Assembly (NCBI GenBank): GCA_013368315.1
Contig: JAACJM010000199.1
Span: 62,001 to 126,000, forward strand
Source: Tetrapyrgos nigripes
Lineage: Eukaryota; Basidiomycota; Agaricomycetes; Agaricales; Campanellaceae
DNA length: 64,000 bases
Reading direction: 5' to 3'
Below the pieces are notes generated by a model. It was not told the DNA's origin and searched no databases. It was given only the letters and a program-made list of their open reading frames with translations. The translations under genes were made by a program, and so were the position numbers. Positions 11,701 through 23,915 of the stretch are shown piece after piece. Within the stretch, counting starts at the first letter, position 1, and each line of letters opens with the position of its first letter.

Positions 11701-14394
11701 GCGTAGTGCCATCCCGACGATCCCAATCATGTAGCAGTCAGATGCAACCAGAAGTGTCGGCGTCTGTGCAATCGTGGACATCCCTGCAACAAGTTGTGTT
11801 ATGAGCCATGCGGGGACTGCACGTTTCCATTCCCTGACGTCGAATTACCTTGTGCCGGACAGCATCGAGTACCGAATGTTCCCTGGTGAGTTTTTCTCCC
11901 TTTCTTCCAGGAAACATCTCTAAATAAATCCCTGGATGCAGCTATCGTATGGATTCTCTGGACGACATATATTGCAATACTCTCGTCACTAAATCCCTTC
12001 CTGATTGCGAGCACACGGTGGAACTTGCGTGTTCACGAGATCCCTCCGAGCATGAGTGTACCAAACCTTGTAACGGTCTTATGCCTTGCTGCGGCCGGAC
12101 TTGCAATGCTTTGTGTTGGCAGTGTCAATCGAAGAGCTCTGAAACACGCGACGAGGTGGGAAGAGTGGTAAGGACAACGCACATTCCCCACAGATGCGAA
12201 CGACGCTTGTATTGCGAGCACCAATGCTCAGAATTTTGTTCCGAGAACCACGAGTGCACCAAGATTTGTAGAGGACCCTGTCGTCAAGTCTGTGCGCACA
12301 CCAGGTGCCGCAGCTATTGCTCTAAGCCTTGCCCTCCATGTCAGGAAGCTTGCACTTGGTAAGCCTTGACTCCATCTTTTAACGAGCTTCTGTTAATATG
12401 TCTCCAGGAAATGTGCACATGAAGCATGTCCCGTTCCATGTGGATCTGTAAGTATTCATTATTCAGTATTGGTCGCGACGCCACTGGATTGAGACTGTGT
12501 TCCAGGTGTGCGTTCGTCTTCCGTGCGATAAACGTTGTCAGAATACGTTGAATTGTGGCCATCGTTGCCCCTCTGGTATGTATGCTTCATGAAGTCAGAA
12601 TCTCTGTCTAATTGTCGTTTATTTCTTCCAGTTTGCGGAGAGGATTGCTCCATTCAGATATGCCCTGTTTGCGCCCCGCCAGAACGCCAAAACGATGTAG
12701 TCGATCTCCTTCTATATCTTAAGTTGGAAGACATACTTGTCGATGAAGAGACGCTCGAAAACCTCCTAATCACCCTTCCTAACTGCGGCCATGTCTTCAC
12801 GGTGGAAACTCTGGACGGCATTTGCCATATGAATGATTACTATACCAAGCGGGTCATTCAACCGGGCGGCCTCGAAGTCTGGAGTGGTCTCAAATCTCCT
12901 GATCGTGACGGAATAGCTCCTCCTCCGGTTTGCCCTACTTGTCGTTCTGCCATCACTTCACCTCGTTACGGCAGGACTTTCAAGAGAGCTAATCTGGACA
13001 TATTGGAGAGAAACGTCATTTCCGACATGACTCAGAGGCTAGATGTCATTCAAGTTGATCTGAGCGGGGTATCTCAGAGCAATCTTGAAGCAGAACTGGT
13101 TCAGAGCGCTGGAAAGGCAGTTTTTGACTCTTCGCCGCTTACTGAAAAGAATAGAAAATTAATGCTTCGCAAGCGAGCCTCAGTCCTTCGAGATCAGAAT
13201 GGACCTGTCTCCATTAACGAACTCTTGCCTACCAACCTCGCTCTTTTCCACATCTCCAAAGATGTCTCGACAAAATGGCTAAAGATCACCACACGCTTGA
13301 CAGGAATCTATTCCAAGGTGGTTGAGGTCACAAAGGTTAGAAGCCCTCATATCACTGCCTGGGAGGGAGCGTTCTCGTACCTCTACGAACAAGAGCTCAA
13401 GGCGTATGGTGAGGATCCTTCGCATCTTCCAGCTCATCCAGAGCAAAATGCCATGCATGTCGCTAGGATCAGAGTCGGACAGCCCCAACCCCAGGCGGAT
13501 CGCCGTTTCAGTGTGGAAGCGATCTGGATGACGCTACGGATCAGGTTTATACTGGTCTCACTGGCGAATGCCTTCCGGAAAGAAGCGGCCCAACGAGAAA
13601 ACGAGTACCCAGTGGAGGAACACCGTCAATGGGCATCGTTCACGATCTTTGTCCTGGACACCTGCATCAAGGACGCAGAGCTGGCAGTCGAAAGATCCAC
13701 CCAATCAGGAGCCCGTCGTCAAATCACCGTCTCCATGCTCTTGGCAATGCGGGCGAATTTGGAACGTTTCCGTTTCAATATGGAGATGAAACAGACCAGT
13801 GGTATGTTAAAGGACCTAGATGTTCGTAATGAACTCTTCAAGCAAGCGCACGAGGAGGCGGAAGTACTGAAAAATGATATATCGACGGTGACTCGAGCGC
13901 ATCTGTCAAGACTTCCTGATGATCGTCGGGAATGGTTGCCTACAAATTTTGTCGATGGTGCAGGAATGATTTTAGGTGAATGGAAAGAGATTGCGAGGAG
14001 TTTGAAGTCGGAGACGTTCTATGAACCAGTTTCGTTGGATGAGAAGATTTCAATTGTTCGAGCGTTCAACTTCAGTGAGCATGCATTCAGTCTGCTTTCA
14101 AGCATCATTTGCTAACTACGCTAATAATCAGGTCATACCGGACATTTCTATACTTGTCGCAATGGACATGTCTTCGTGATTGGAGAGGTAGGCCTTCATA
14201 GCTTAGCTCGGTATATACACAATACTGACTATACCCGATAGTGTGGAGGAGCAATGCAAGCAAGTAGATGCCCAGAATGTGGGGAGCCAGTCGGTGGATC
14301 TAGTCATCGTTTAGACAACACGAATCGACAAGCTCTCGATTTTGAAGACATTGCGCGGGACCAAGGAGCTCAAAGAAGCCCTTGGAATTGGTAG
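5796..14394 (+). CDS. ZNFX1/Hrr1-like SF1 RNA helicase with CCCH, NFX1 and RZ-type zinc motifs
   Basis: This is a very large gene with at least 20 exons. Exon 1 (5796-6093) and the start of exon 2 (from 6146) encode three CCCH fingers (C-x8-C-x5-C-x3-H; the third is split by the intron). Helicase motifs appear in order: GPPGTGK (Walker A, split by an intron near 8598), FTNHALDHLL (about 8730), VVEEAGQ (about 10020), GDPLQLRP (about 10100), QRRMRP (about 10350), TIDNYQGEEAK (about 11000) and ALSRAKEGLYILGN (about 11335). A Cys/His-rich block of NFX1-type fingers follows (11590-12660). The last exons give GHTGHFYTCRNGH..GECGGAM..RCPECG, the ZNFX1-type C-terminal zinc motif. Known relatives are animal ZNFX1 (dsRNA sensing, small-RNA inheritance) and fission-yeast Hrr1 (an RNAi RdRP-complex helicase). 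A role in RNA silencing here is inference. The stop is TAG at 14392-14394. The start is supported by the CCCH finger beginning at residue 5 and by the upstream TATA. Confidence 0.88.
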
Positions 14395-14561
14395 AAGGCG
14401 CAAAATCTTGTGTAGATCTCGTTTGTACTTCGAATTGTGTTAGGAACTTTCTTGATATTATAGTGTGCATTAAACAGAAAGTAGTACGGGGGTATTCAAG
14501 CATTGGGTAGCTACAACTCAAAGCAGTGATTCATATCCTGTACCCGATAGTCAGCCGTGAA

Positions 14562-16436
14562 TCAAAGGATGAATAGTGACCAATTTACCGCTGGAATATC
14601 GCTGGACAGCTAGAGATTTGAGACACATGAGAAATGATTCACCCGAGATGATCTGCAAACATACCTGAGGGTTCTGATAGGCCTTTTGTACTGTAGATCG
14701 TTGACCAGTCTTCCTATCCCATTCACGCAATTCCCTGAACATTCGATCTAGTAGAGCTTCCGTCTCCGAGCTGTGGAAGTAACGAAGTTGTATCACCCTG
14801 TTAGAAGTCATAATCAACCATACCTAAGTTTGCGCATCAAGTCCTTAAGACGAGGTCGAGAATCTTGCTCTGAGGAGGTTATCAACAGTGAGGATTGGGA
14901 TGTGAACTTCGCATAGCTTTTCAACTCACTCAAGATCTTGACAAGAGCCTGGCGGTGTAAATTAAGTAAAGCAACCCTGTAGACTTTCCACGATAGTGAA
15001 AACTTGCCATAGTCAAAGAATGACCTTTTGGGCTTTCCCAAGAGTTCTCTCCATCCTTGGAAGCTGCGATACATATCTGCGAAGGTGTCATAAGCGTTAT
15101 AGAATCTAAGTGAGTAAGTCCAGCATACCACTGAAGGTTGACGATTTGTACCATACCATCTTAGGCGTACGCAGTGCAGGCCGTCACAGAATGTTATTTC
15201 GGAGGGAATAGCGTATGCCAGCATCATCTGGTGAGCATGTGCGATTGCTAGTCCACATGCTGGCACTTGATGGAGCGTACGACCGATAAACTCATTCGCT
15301 GTCCTTTCCAGTCAATCCGACGGTATGCATTCCAGGATTACTTGAAATACTCACTCCTTCGCAAAACACGCCGTCCTGAAGGCAATGCGAAAACCATTCA
15401 GTCAACTTGGACTTTGAAGTCTGACGTGCGATCCCAATCATGCCTACCCGAAGAGCTCATACGAAAGATACGATTGCATCGATGATGGGGTTGATCTAAT
15501 CAAAGCATAAGAGTTGTAGGTCACAAAGACCGCCTCGAGCAACCTACCCAGTAGAGTTGCGCTATGGCAAGTATCCATGATTGCCTGTATCCGGTCACCA
15601 ACTGGGTTCTCGACATGATAATGATTGGCGTACCGTCAGCTTACAACCGGAAGGAAGCCGATCAGAAAGAAGGCGCTTGAGATCCTGAAATAACGTTGAG
15701 TCATCTGGAGGCGCTCAAGAGGTGCTTACAAAACCGATGACTCACGTCGTCCATAACGACTTTTCCTTCAACATCCTCCTCAGCGAGAAGAGAGGCCTGG
15801 TCGTCTAGTTCCAGAATATCCATTGCATCGCAGGGTAATAAACCTGCAATATTCTTAGACAGACCAGTATAGCGGACGATATGATTGACGGCTTACTTTC
15901 ATTCCGGCCATCTTCTTCAGTGCCATCTGTACATCTGGATTGAATCGAATGTCCCGCATCTTAATCAGCAAAGTGTCAGCGTGTAGACTGAGTGAATGAA
16001 AGGAATCGGGCGCACACAAGAAACAATACTGGACATTCCCTTGGCTCTGCGAAATGAACCCTCTTAACTCCCTAAGCTTTGAGGACCTCAAATCAGTTCC
16101 AATCTCGGTTTAGCAAAGAATGACTCACAATATTTTCACGAGTGGGCCAAAGATGCTCGGGAGTGGAGAGCTCGTCAGTCATCACGGTGATATTCTCCTC
16201 CGGATAACGATATGTTTCTGAGATCCAAATCAACAGTAAGGAAACCGCCCCGTTGGTAGAATCTCTGACAACTTGCCTAGAAGAAGCTCCTTGAAAGCTT
16301 TGACATCGTTGTGGGATCCTTTTAATTTGCTGCTTTCGGTACTATAGCATATCCCGATGAGAAGAGCGCGTTTAGTAGTAGGCATTCTGTTATGGAAGTT
16401 CCCTCGGTCGTAAATCGATAGCGCGCTGGTAGCCAT
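14562..16436 (-). CDS. Metacaspase (peptidase C14, caspase-like)
   Basis: This minus-strand multi-exon gene opens with a beta strand of the p20 fold (KRALLIGICY) and SKLKGSHNDVKAF. It continues through YPEENITVMTDE to YAGHS, where the catalytic His lies at 15949-15951, and then EEDGRNE and LLPCDA. The catalytic Cys lies in MDTCHSATLLG (codon about 15567-15569), followed by the H-x-R-C-N block usual in agaricomycete caspases. The C-terminus reads AYQNPQ | LSSDIPAVNW before the stop at 14562-14564, matching the family's PQLSS..PL ending. Metacaspases cut after Arg/Lys and act in stress and cell-death or clearance pathways. I chose the ATG at 16436 over an upstream one (16472) because a TATA element lies at 16487-16494. 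Splice sites in 14,900-15,500 are uncertain. Confidence 0.78.
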
Positions 16437-16486
16437 GGCGGATAGTGAAGAGACGGGTGGAGAAGTTAACAACAGTCCTGTCGAAG

Positions 16487-16494
16487 TATTTATA
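16487..16494 (-). promoter_or_regulatory. TATA box of the first metacaspase gene
   Basis: TATAAATA on the minus strand lies about 50 bases upstream of the ATG at 16436 but only about 15 from the alternative ATG at 16472, so it argues for the shorter start. Confidence 0.4.
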
Positions 16495-17503
16495 CGGTTC
16501 GGGGTGGCTGTGATGGGAAATCAGAGATGTAAGCTAGGGTGCTATTGAAGAAATTTATAGAAACCTCAACAGACCTGTGCCACCTTGTGCCACATGGAAG
16601 TTTGGAGCTTCCACGAAGCTCCTTCCAGAACTTGCAAATCCCCTTTGTGGGTCTAACCGGCGCCATCGGCTTCAGGAGTAGCGGGTCCTTATATCAAAGC
16701 CTTGCATCTCTTGCGTTTGCGAAGCTTTGGTTGCTGTCATCTGAGTGCTATTGATTTGACCCTCTAGTCTGATAGCTATCAATCAGAAAACCGGATCATC
16801 CGAGTCAAGTTAGTAAAACGAAACCATCATCTTGCAAGATTAATCACTCACCAGAACCGTTGGTGATGAATCCGAGCGCCAAATGCTCGAGGGAGGAGAA
16901 GGAGCAGTAACCTGGTCGCGAGGAACTTTATCTTTACTGTGTCACTAATTTGCGATGGATTTTACACTTTTTGAGTACCCAGATGGGAGAAACAGCGCGC
17001 AAGGCTGTTCTGACGAGTTGACCGACACGCCCAAACTCCGCTTTGAACAACAAAGATATTTCCAAATGAAGTTTCCCAGACGACGGAAGTGCAGGTTCCA
17101 GCTTTGCTCGCTTTATTGGAGGAAGAGGTCTACTCAAGAGAGTTTGAAACGTTTTACTAAGTATGGAGATACGAGAAGCGTACAGATAAGCAGCCACAAA
17201 AACGAAGGAATAACGTCATGAGCGCCAGTATTATAGACAGCTTTGGAATTGAGTTGACAGCAGCGAACGAAGCTTCACAGCATAGTGGCGATACGAGAAG
17301 AAAGGATCCGGATGAGCTGGAGATGATGGCCTGCAATATCCGTAAAGTGAAATGAAAAAAGAAGGAAAAGACGAAGCAAAAAAAGCTGAGGTTTTTCATC
17401 GTCTCCTCGTAGCACTATATCCTCCGGCGTCGTCTCAGCTCCTACAAGTCAATTGATCTAACGGTCAGCGTCTGTCACATTGACTCCTCAAAGAATGACT
17501 TAC
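16495..17503. other. No supported gene
   Basis: ORFs here (for example 16934-17197 minus and 16955-17221 plus) overlap one another on opposite strands and match nothing I recognise. A minus-strand stretch near 17,340-17,420 (TTPEDIVLRGDDEKPQ) has a coding look and may be an exon of the caspase relic next to it, but it could not be joined in frame. Confidence 0.3.
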
Positions 17504-17960
17504 CGACTACTCTTCGCAACCAAACGCGGGAAATCATTCACTTCCAATCCAGCTGGGTTGACTTCATTCTCATCCTGTTCTCCACAATCTTCCACACACT
17601 ATGGGACACTATCTTTGGACCCATCCCAAGAACCCTTCCATGCAGGCCGACGACAAAGTGACATGTACTGTAAACACACATCGAAGTGCCCTTCTCTTGC
17701 CATGGATATCCACGGTCCGCGCAGACATTTACAGCGGTAGTGCTTGGGGCCTAGCAACAATATAGTAGTGACAGATGGAAAAGATGGGCTGGTAAAAGAT
17801 TTTGAGTGAGTGAAGGGTCCGACAAATGGAAGAGGTAGGGTGAAGAAGGGAAGCGACTTCAGGAGCAGAAACGTACACTGGACGACACTTTACAGGAAGC
17901 TTCCTAAGCATATTGTCTTCGAGTACAGACTCTCTTCCTCTCGACAGTATGACCACAGGG
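17504..17960 (-). pseudogene. Relic of a third caspase-like gene
   Basis: On the minus strand a frame reads LLGPKHYRCKC..PWISMAREG, which aligns with the block after the catalytic Cys in the neighbouring metacaspase (LLDLEHFRCNRVYVPWISKG). Just upstream, one base out of frame, is SICHYYI where D-x-C-H-S would be expected. Upstream again is VLEDNMLRKLPV, comparable with QDDTLKELLVKRLPV in the second metacaspase. Downstream the same frame meets TAG in DSVP*CVEDC and then runs to a GTAAGT donor at 17498-17503. The frameshift, the stop and the missing N-terminal half indicate a decayed copy. This is an inference from short similarities. Confidence 0.4.
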
Positions 17961-19464
17961 AGGAGAGAAAATCGCCTTGTCCTGGCATAATCCATTAACT
18001 TTCTCAACTAGAATGAACCCAAACGGCGCCGTCAATGACTGTCAACTAAGTCAACTATGGGCTCAACTCACCTAGTTTTTTGAGAGACCGAACATGGATA
18101 CGGACTGTCGTCGTCCGACAAATATCCTCTGAGTGTGACTCAGATCTGTCTGAAGAAACACGGTCCTTTCATCACTACGTCCACGTCCACGTCCACGTCT
18201 ATTTCTCTTGACGAGGAACCAAGCAGCTTGCAGCCATAACCTTCTAAGTTTTCAAAAGTTCCTGCACCACTGGCATGAGGCGCCCATACCCCTCTAAACG
18301 CTACACCAATTTCAATGGCTCCATTAACAGGCATGTTTTTGACCAGGCATCATATCGAGTAGATGGCCAGGGAACTTGATCGAAGGATACGACGCACTGG
18401 TCTCATGATTGCATCATATCCTTCAAGTTGAGGGTATGATGCATCATGGATGGTAGCACTGGACAGAGCCAACTGGCGCTTGTTTGCACGGCCAAGAGTT
18501 AAACGTCAACAGTCTTTGGTAATCTGGGATACTGCCTCGCATTCTAGAACACAAAGAGAGAGTGACACGAGACTGAAACACAGACACAGACACAGGCACA
18601 GACACAGCCGTTAAGCGCAAGGAGAAGTTCTAAAGGTACGGAGGGGGTGGAAGTTCAAGAAGAGAGCAAAATTTACATAATCTCCGCTCGTCGGACTGGT
18701 ATGAGCATTTGGTCAATCCAGTGGTGAAGGTGTATAAGGGTGTATATGAGGTGGTGTAACTAACTAACTAACTACAAACAGATAGCCTATGTAAGTATGT
18801 ATGTAAACGTGTGCTATACTGTAACTACTAAAAAAAGCAACTAAACGCGAAGAAGGAAGTAAAATACTTCGCGCGAAAAATACTGGTACAAATTTTGGTC
18901 GACGGTGACTCCGTGAAGGGGTGGGTACACGAAGTCTGAAGAGAATACTACACTACTTTAACTGGATCTACCATATAATAATAATAGACAATAGATATGT
19001 GAAATGATACATATGCAAGAGGGGGGTTGGGGTTGGAAATTAAGAGAGATGTCAGATGTCAGATCGTGAATGGGTGCTGTTGAGAATGCAGTGATGAAGA
19101 ATACAAGAAATTGCGAGAAAGGTGCAAAATTACAAGATAATAAATAAATATATACAAGAAGAATGCGGGCGGATGGAGCAAGGGCAAGAGTAAGAGCAAG
19201 AAAGAATCTGAATGGTGAATGGAGCTGAGGAGGTTGTGCAATAGAAGCAGAAAAGGACGTGACGCACACAGCCCCTACATGGAAGCACGAAAAGAAACGG
19301 TGAAGTGACATGGAGGTCACGAATACAAGGAAGGAAACCAGAATGGGGGATAGAAAACTGAAAGACATGGACAGAAACAATTTCAGACATGCCCCGAGGA
19401 ATGGTGACAAGTCCATGATGTCGAGGACCAGACCATGCGCGACGCAAAGTGGGCTTGAAAGGGA
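17961..19464. other. Intergenic, simple repeats, no supported gene
   Basis: The interval contains an (ACAGAC)-like tract near 18,575-18,608 and a (GTCCAC)-like tract near 18,177-18,200. A minus-strand ORF at 18140-18334 (starting MPVNGAIEIGVAFRGVW) has a coding look but could not be extended. The stretch next to 19,465 is the 3' flank of the second metacaspase. Confidence 0.3.
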
Positions 19465-21937
19465 TCACATATTCCACGGTCGCTCCATATTCTACCGATG
19501 ACAACAAGTCAGGGTCAGTACATCATCCTTCATCCTTCCACAACAAAAAAAAACACTCACCAATGGCTTCCGACTACTCAACTCTGGATTCTGGAAATTA
19601 TTCATCTCCAACCCATGCGTGTCACTCGTACTACCCCGTGGTCTCGGTTGTTGATTCTTCTTCTTCCTATAATTAACCACTAATTTTTTATACGTCTTCG
19701 TCTTCGAGTGCATGACTACAGCAGCTTTATGCAACTCGTGCGAGATGTTGGTCATGAGGACTTCCATCGAGGGGTGTGTTTGTTTTCGGAGTTGTTTGAC
19801 GAGGACCTAATGTTGAAGATAACAGATGCAAGAGGGAAGGAAGGAAGGAACGGTGACATCAGCACAAAAGCAAAAACTCGAGAAGAAAGCGACAAAAACA
19901 CACCTGAGTCATCGAAGTCCCATCCGCATCCTCCCAAGCCAACTGGCTATCCCTACATGACGATAACGATATGACCTCTCCCATTCCCTCGTCTTGAGAC
20001 CCCGAGCCTTCACACTCATGTCCATGCGCACTTTGTCCATGTCCATGTCCACACCCAGCCCCAGCCCCATTCCTCTCTTCAATCGCCTTCTCCAACATTT
20101 TTCTACAATCCCCAGAACAATACTCCTGAACAGGACTTTCCACAATCCACGGTTCAGGTTCTATCCCTTCTGGGTCTGGATGTTCTAGGAGAGGGTCTTC
20201 CTTGAACCAAGGTGTAAACGGTGTGTAAAGACTATCAAGGGTTGATAACGACTGTTTCTTCTTCGTCGCTGTCATCATCGATTTACGCTTCTGGCTGGGA
20301 TTGGGGTTGGGAGTAGGACTGGGACTCCTAGAACTTCGATAGCCCAGACCCGGAATCGTACCGAACGACCCCACTCTACCAGCTCGTTGTTTCAACTTCT
20401 GCAACGGGGTATTGCTGAAGGTGACGGTAGCAGCACGTGAAAGTGTCGTTGGGGTGTTGGGGACTGTAGGTATTTGGCCTTGTTCCAAAGACGACCTCGA
20501 TTGCGTTATAATGGGTGTTAAAGGTACTGACCCAGATTTTCTTGGAGTCTGTGTCATAAGCAACACGGGTGTCATTGGAGGCGTGTAAGGCCGAGCAGAT
20601 GATTGAGAAGATTGAGAGGTGTAGGAAATAGAGGATGTGAGACTGGGAGGAGTAGAGGTAGAGGCAGAGCTACCGGTGGCGATGGAACTGGAACTGGCAC
20701 TAGTGTTGGTAGTAGCGTCGACAGGCTTGACCTTGAGATTGGTGTTGGCAGTGGTATTGAGCTGCACCTGATCCACCGAGGTCCTTCGTGACTTGACCTT
20801 GCCTTCAGTGAGCCGTTTGGTTTGATGGATGGTACGAGTACGGAGGATGGCTTGCTTGCGTTGGACTGGAGGATGCGGGAGAGGATGGCATAAAAGGTCA
20901 TGTGAGAGAAGTGAAATGACCGTATATATGCGTCGTATTGAAGTCCGGAATGGAGCAGAGGGCGTTGACGAGCAAAAAAAGTGTGTGTATGCGTGTAATT
21001 TAAACGGGTGCAGTAAAGATGAGAAAAATGAAGCGCAAGCACGTCAGCAACGTGCATGTGGGGTTTAAATGAATACGTACCGTCGTTCCACATCGAGTCG
21101 CTTTTTCTCCTTCCTTTCGAAATCCAGGGAACATAGACTCTGTTGCAACGGAAATGCTCTAGGTCGAGCAGGGATTGGGAGTGACATGAGTCAAAAACGG
21201 CCTAGTTGATAAACATGAGTAAAAGATAAGACCGGAGAAACGGAAAAATACATACCACCAAATGAGCTCCTACAGGAAGGCGTTTGACAAGGAGTTCCTT
21301 CAGGGTATCGTCTTGAATACAGTCTCGGAGTGCTATTGGTTCCCTAGCGTCACAGGGTACAATGTCTGCTCATAGTACATCAGTGTTCTATCCCATCAGC
21401 ATACAAAAAACGCGGAAACGCACATTCCTCTCGACGGTCTTCTTCTGGACTGTTAGGATCCTCCTCTCCCTGGACAACATGACCAGCGTAGTGGAAAAAG
21501 AAATGGTCGCCTCGTTCTGCATCGTTGATGAGATTCTCCATTTCTCGAAGCTGTTGGGAGAAAAATTAGCACCCGTCGATCAGCATCAGGAGGATCGACG
21601 CACCAAATTGGCTTTCGTAGGTTGCAAACTCTTCTCTTTATGGTCGTCAACCAGGACGACAATATCGTTTGAGTCGTACTTGTACTTGTCTGCAGCCAGC
21701 CATACCAATCAGAACAAAAACCGCTGGGAAGTAGAGTAGGTACACACCGATAAGCAAACTTCTCATCACGCTGACATCCTTATGCGGCCCCTTCAATCCT
21801 CTGTCCTTCAATCCTCTGTTGTAACGAATCCCGACCAAAAGTGCTCTCTTTTTTGACTTGGGGTTGGCGTCAACATGGGCGAGGTCAGTCTCGGAGAGAA
21901 TAGGTCGTCTACGACGAGGGAACTTGATGATGTTCAT
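19465..21937 (-). CDS. Metacaspase (peptidase C14) with long low-complexity insert
   Basis: The gene starts MNIIKFPRRRRP and reaches the p20 strand KKRALLVGIRY with LKGPHKDV. Later exons give YKYDSNDIVVLVDD, FFFHYAGHVVQGEED (catalytic His codon at 21479-21481), IVPCDA, and AVFDSCHSQSLL (catalytic Cys codon at 21184-21186). The H-F-R-C-N..VPWISKG block follows. The next coding stretch (about 20,800-19,870) is a Ser/Thr/Pro-rich, poorly conserved insert of over 200 residues. After it come VISLSSCRDSQLAWE and SMTQ, the usual end of the catalytic fold. The last intron joins PELSSRKPL to NMERPWNM and a TGA at 19465-19467, a classic family C-terminus. Same function as the gene at 14562-16436, of which it is a diverged paralogue in the same orientation. 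Confidence 0.8.
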
Positions 21938-22037
21938 GGTGTCGTGGGCACGGGACGTTATCGAGGACGAAAAAGATGAGAGATAGGAATGAGGAGAGCT
22001 GGCGGCACCGAACCAGCTGTCAGGCCAATGCTCGAAG

Positions 22038-22046
22038 AGTTATATA
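22038..22046 (-). promoter_or_regulatory. Possible TATA box of the second metacaspase gene
   Basis: TATATAACT on the minus strand about 100 bases upstream of the ATG at 21937. Position is plausible; nothing else supports it. Confidence 0.25.
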
Positions 22047-23294
22047 TCCCTTGTGCGACCCTAGGGACTGGTAGGAATCTTCTGCAAAGAAGGCACTGGA
22101 TGGAGTATATAAGCCCGGGCTGTGAATTGTGAAAAACAAGGACTGACAGATGGGCGTCAAATTCTATCCACACGTTGAAAACACGAAAGGAAAAGGAAGC
22201 AGAGCTGTAATTTAGCTCACACCTCTCAAATACAACCAGAAAGAAAAGGGAAAGAGAAGAAAAAGAGGAAAAATGAGAGGAAGAAGGAATGAGGCAAGCG
22301 GCACCGGTGAACTGACTAAGCAAGAGCTAAATCCGTTTTGGAAAAGATCCGTACCTGGTGGCGACGCTTTGTTTCCCCGTCTGGATTGATTCAATGGAAG
22401 CCGATCCTCATGAGTCATTTGATCTTCATCCTTCAAGTCCTTTGATAAATCTGTTCGTTGCTCTCAGATCACCGCTGGTGTATCCGCGAACATTGTAAAA
22501 AAGCTCCAGTAGCAATTTATCAAATGAAGGCAACATTTTCTGATCATCGTCTATCATCGTCCGTAGCTGGCAGACAGCTTTAGAACTAGTGCTCAATCAA
22601 TCATTTCTCCACCGGACAATAATACGTACATCTTCCACTCAAGCTGTATGGCAAACAGTCGTGCCTGCATGTACTTAGCATCCCTTGAGCCTGAGTACAG
22701 GATGGGCGTCAAAACTCCACACGCCATCACGATGAGCACAAGGACACCATGACTAAACACCCCTTGAGGTTCGGATAATGTGGGTCGGGATGTAGCACCA
22801 GGTAGCACCCTGCATCGGTGTGTTCTACACCCGGTCACAAGAAGCTGAGCTCGCAGTATTCGACGACAACCTCACAGGGTTCACTGGCAGATGACCAGAA
22901 TTTGAATGGAACCTGGGCATCACTATCTGCGCGTGTAAGCGCGTGTACACCTCTTGTACACCTTCACAAGTTGCTTCTTGGTCGGACTACCCGTGAAACC
23001 GATGAGCATGAGGCTCAAAGCGGGAGAAACAAGAGCTATGGTGCTCACGGCATAAAAACGAGTATAGAGGTCGCAGCTGTGCAAAAGATGTCAAACATCA
23101 CCACTAGTACCGTTTCATTTCGAAAAAGGTGGCATCAATATGAAGGAAAAAACATTCCGATAGCAGTCTAGAAACAGAGGAATCCTTCTACGACAGCCAA
23201 AACGTAGTGGGACCATGTGAGCATGATAAGGTGTTGATTATTGATGATGTGGCGTAGCAACCTGAGGAACTGAGTCGTTGGAAGAGATATACTT
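22047..23294. other. No supported gene
   Basis: A minus-strand ORF (22593-22838) includes a single hydrophobic helix (VLVLIVMACGVLTPILY) and may be an exon of an unknown small membrane protein, but no partner exons were found. Nothing else was seen. Confidence 0.25.
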
Positions 23295-23750
23295 ATGAAC
23301 GACATCCTTCGGCAATTATATTCAAGCCGGCTTTATTATACGGACAATTTCCAAGTCGCCTTCAGGAACAAGCAGAGCGAAGATATAAGGAAGACAAAGT
23401 TTGCTCCAGTTCAAAGCCTAGTAAGTAGCTTGAAGACATTTGAACTTCGGGATCCAGGGCCGACATCAATGATAGAGTATATGGCATGCATAGCAGCAAG
23501 ACAGAAAGCCCAGGACGAAGAATGGTGGGATATAAGAAAGGCTAGTCCTCCTACGTAGCCTAGGCCTAGTTGGTTCTTTCTCCGAGAAATTGGGTATGGG
23601 GCAGTGCGTGTAAGTATAAATAGGCAGAATAGGCAGACGCGTCAAGTACGCGAAACAAGAAGGGCCTTACAGGCTGAGAAAGCTTTGCATCGAACCTTGA
23701 AGGTTTGGGAGGCTGGAGGCTTGTTGAAGAACCAAAGGAGGATTTGAAGC
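23295..23750 (+). pseudogene. Unknown ORF split by one in-frame TAG
   Basis: From an ATG at 23295 the frame runs 87 codons (MNDILRQLYSSRLYY..) to a TAG at 23556-23558, then stays open for about 63 more codons (WFFLREIGYGAVRV.., then a charged AEKALHRTLK segment) to a TGA. The composition on both sides is alike, with a basic, helical, Gln/Arg-rich character. It may be one gene broken by a nonsense change. I do not recognise the family; the charged helical tail resembles ends of some fungal transposase ORFs, which is only a guess. Confidence 0.3.
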
Positions 23751-23915
23751 GAAAGAAGGAAGAAAGGGGGCATTTTGAACTCCGACGGTACTGTTTCGCT
23801 TTATTTGTTCAGGAAGCCGTCGCCCTTTCCCGGATAGTTGACCAAAGCATGAACAAACATACCTCTTCCTTTAAACAGTCACCTAGTCGCGTCCATTCAA
23901 GCTATCTCAGACGAT

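Noticed and set aside
19059..19507. Hydrophobic minus-strand ORFs after the second metacaspase
   Set aside because: They read through the metacaspase's last exon in another frame and into 3' flank of biased composition; no start or splice context.
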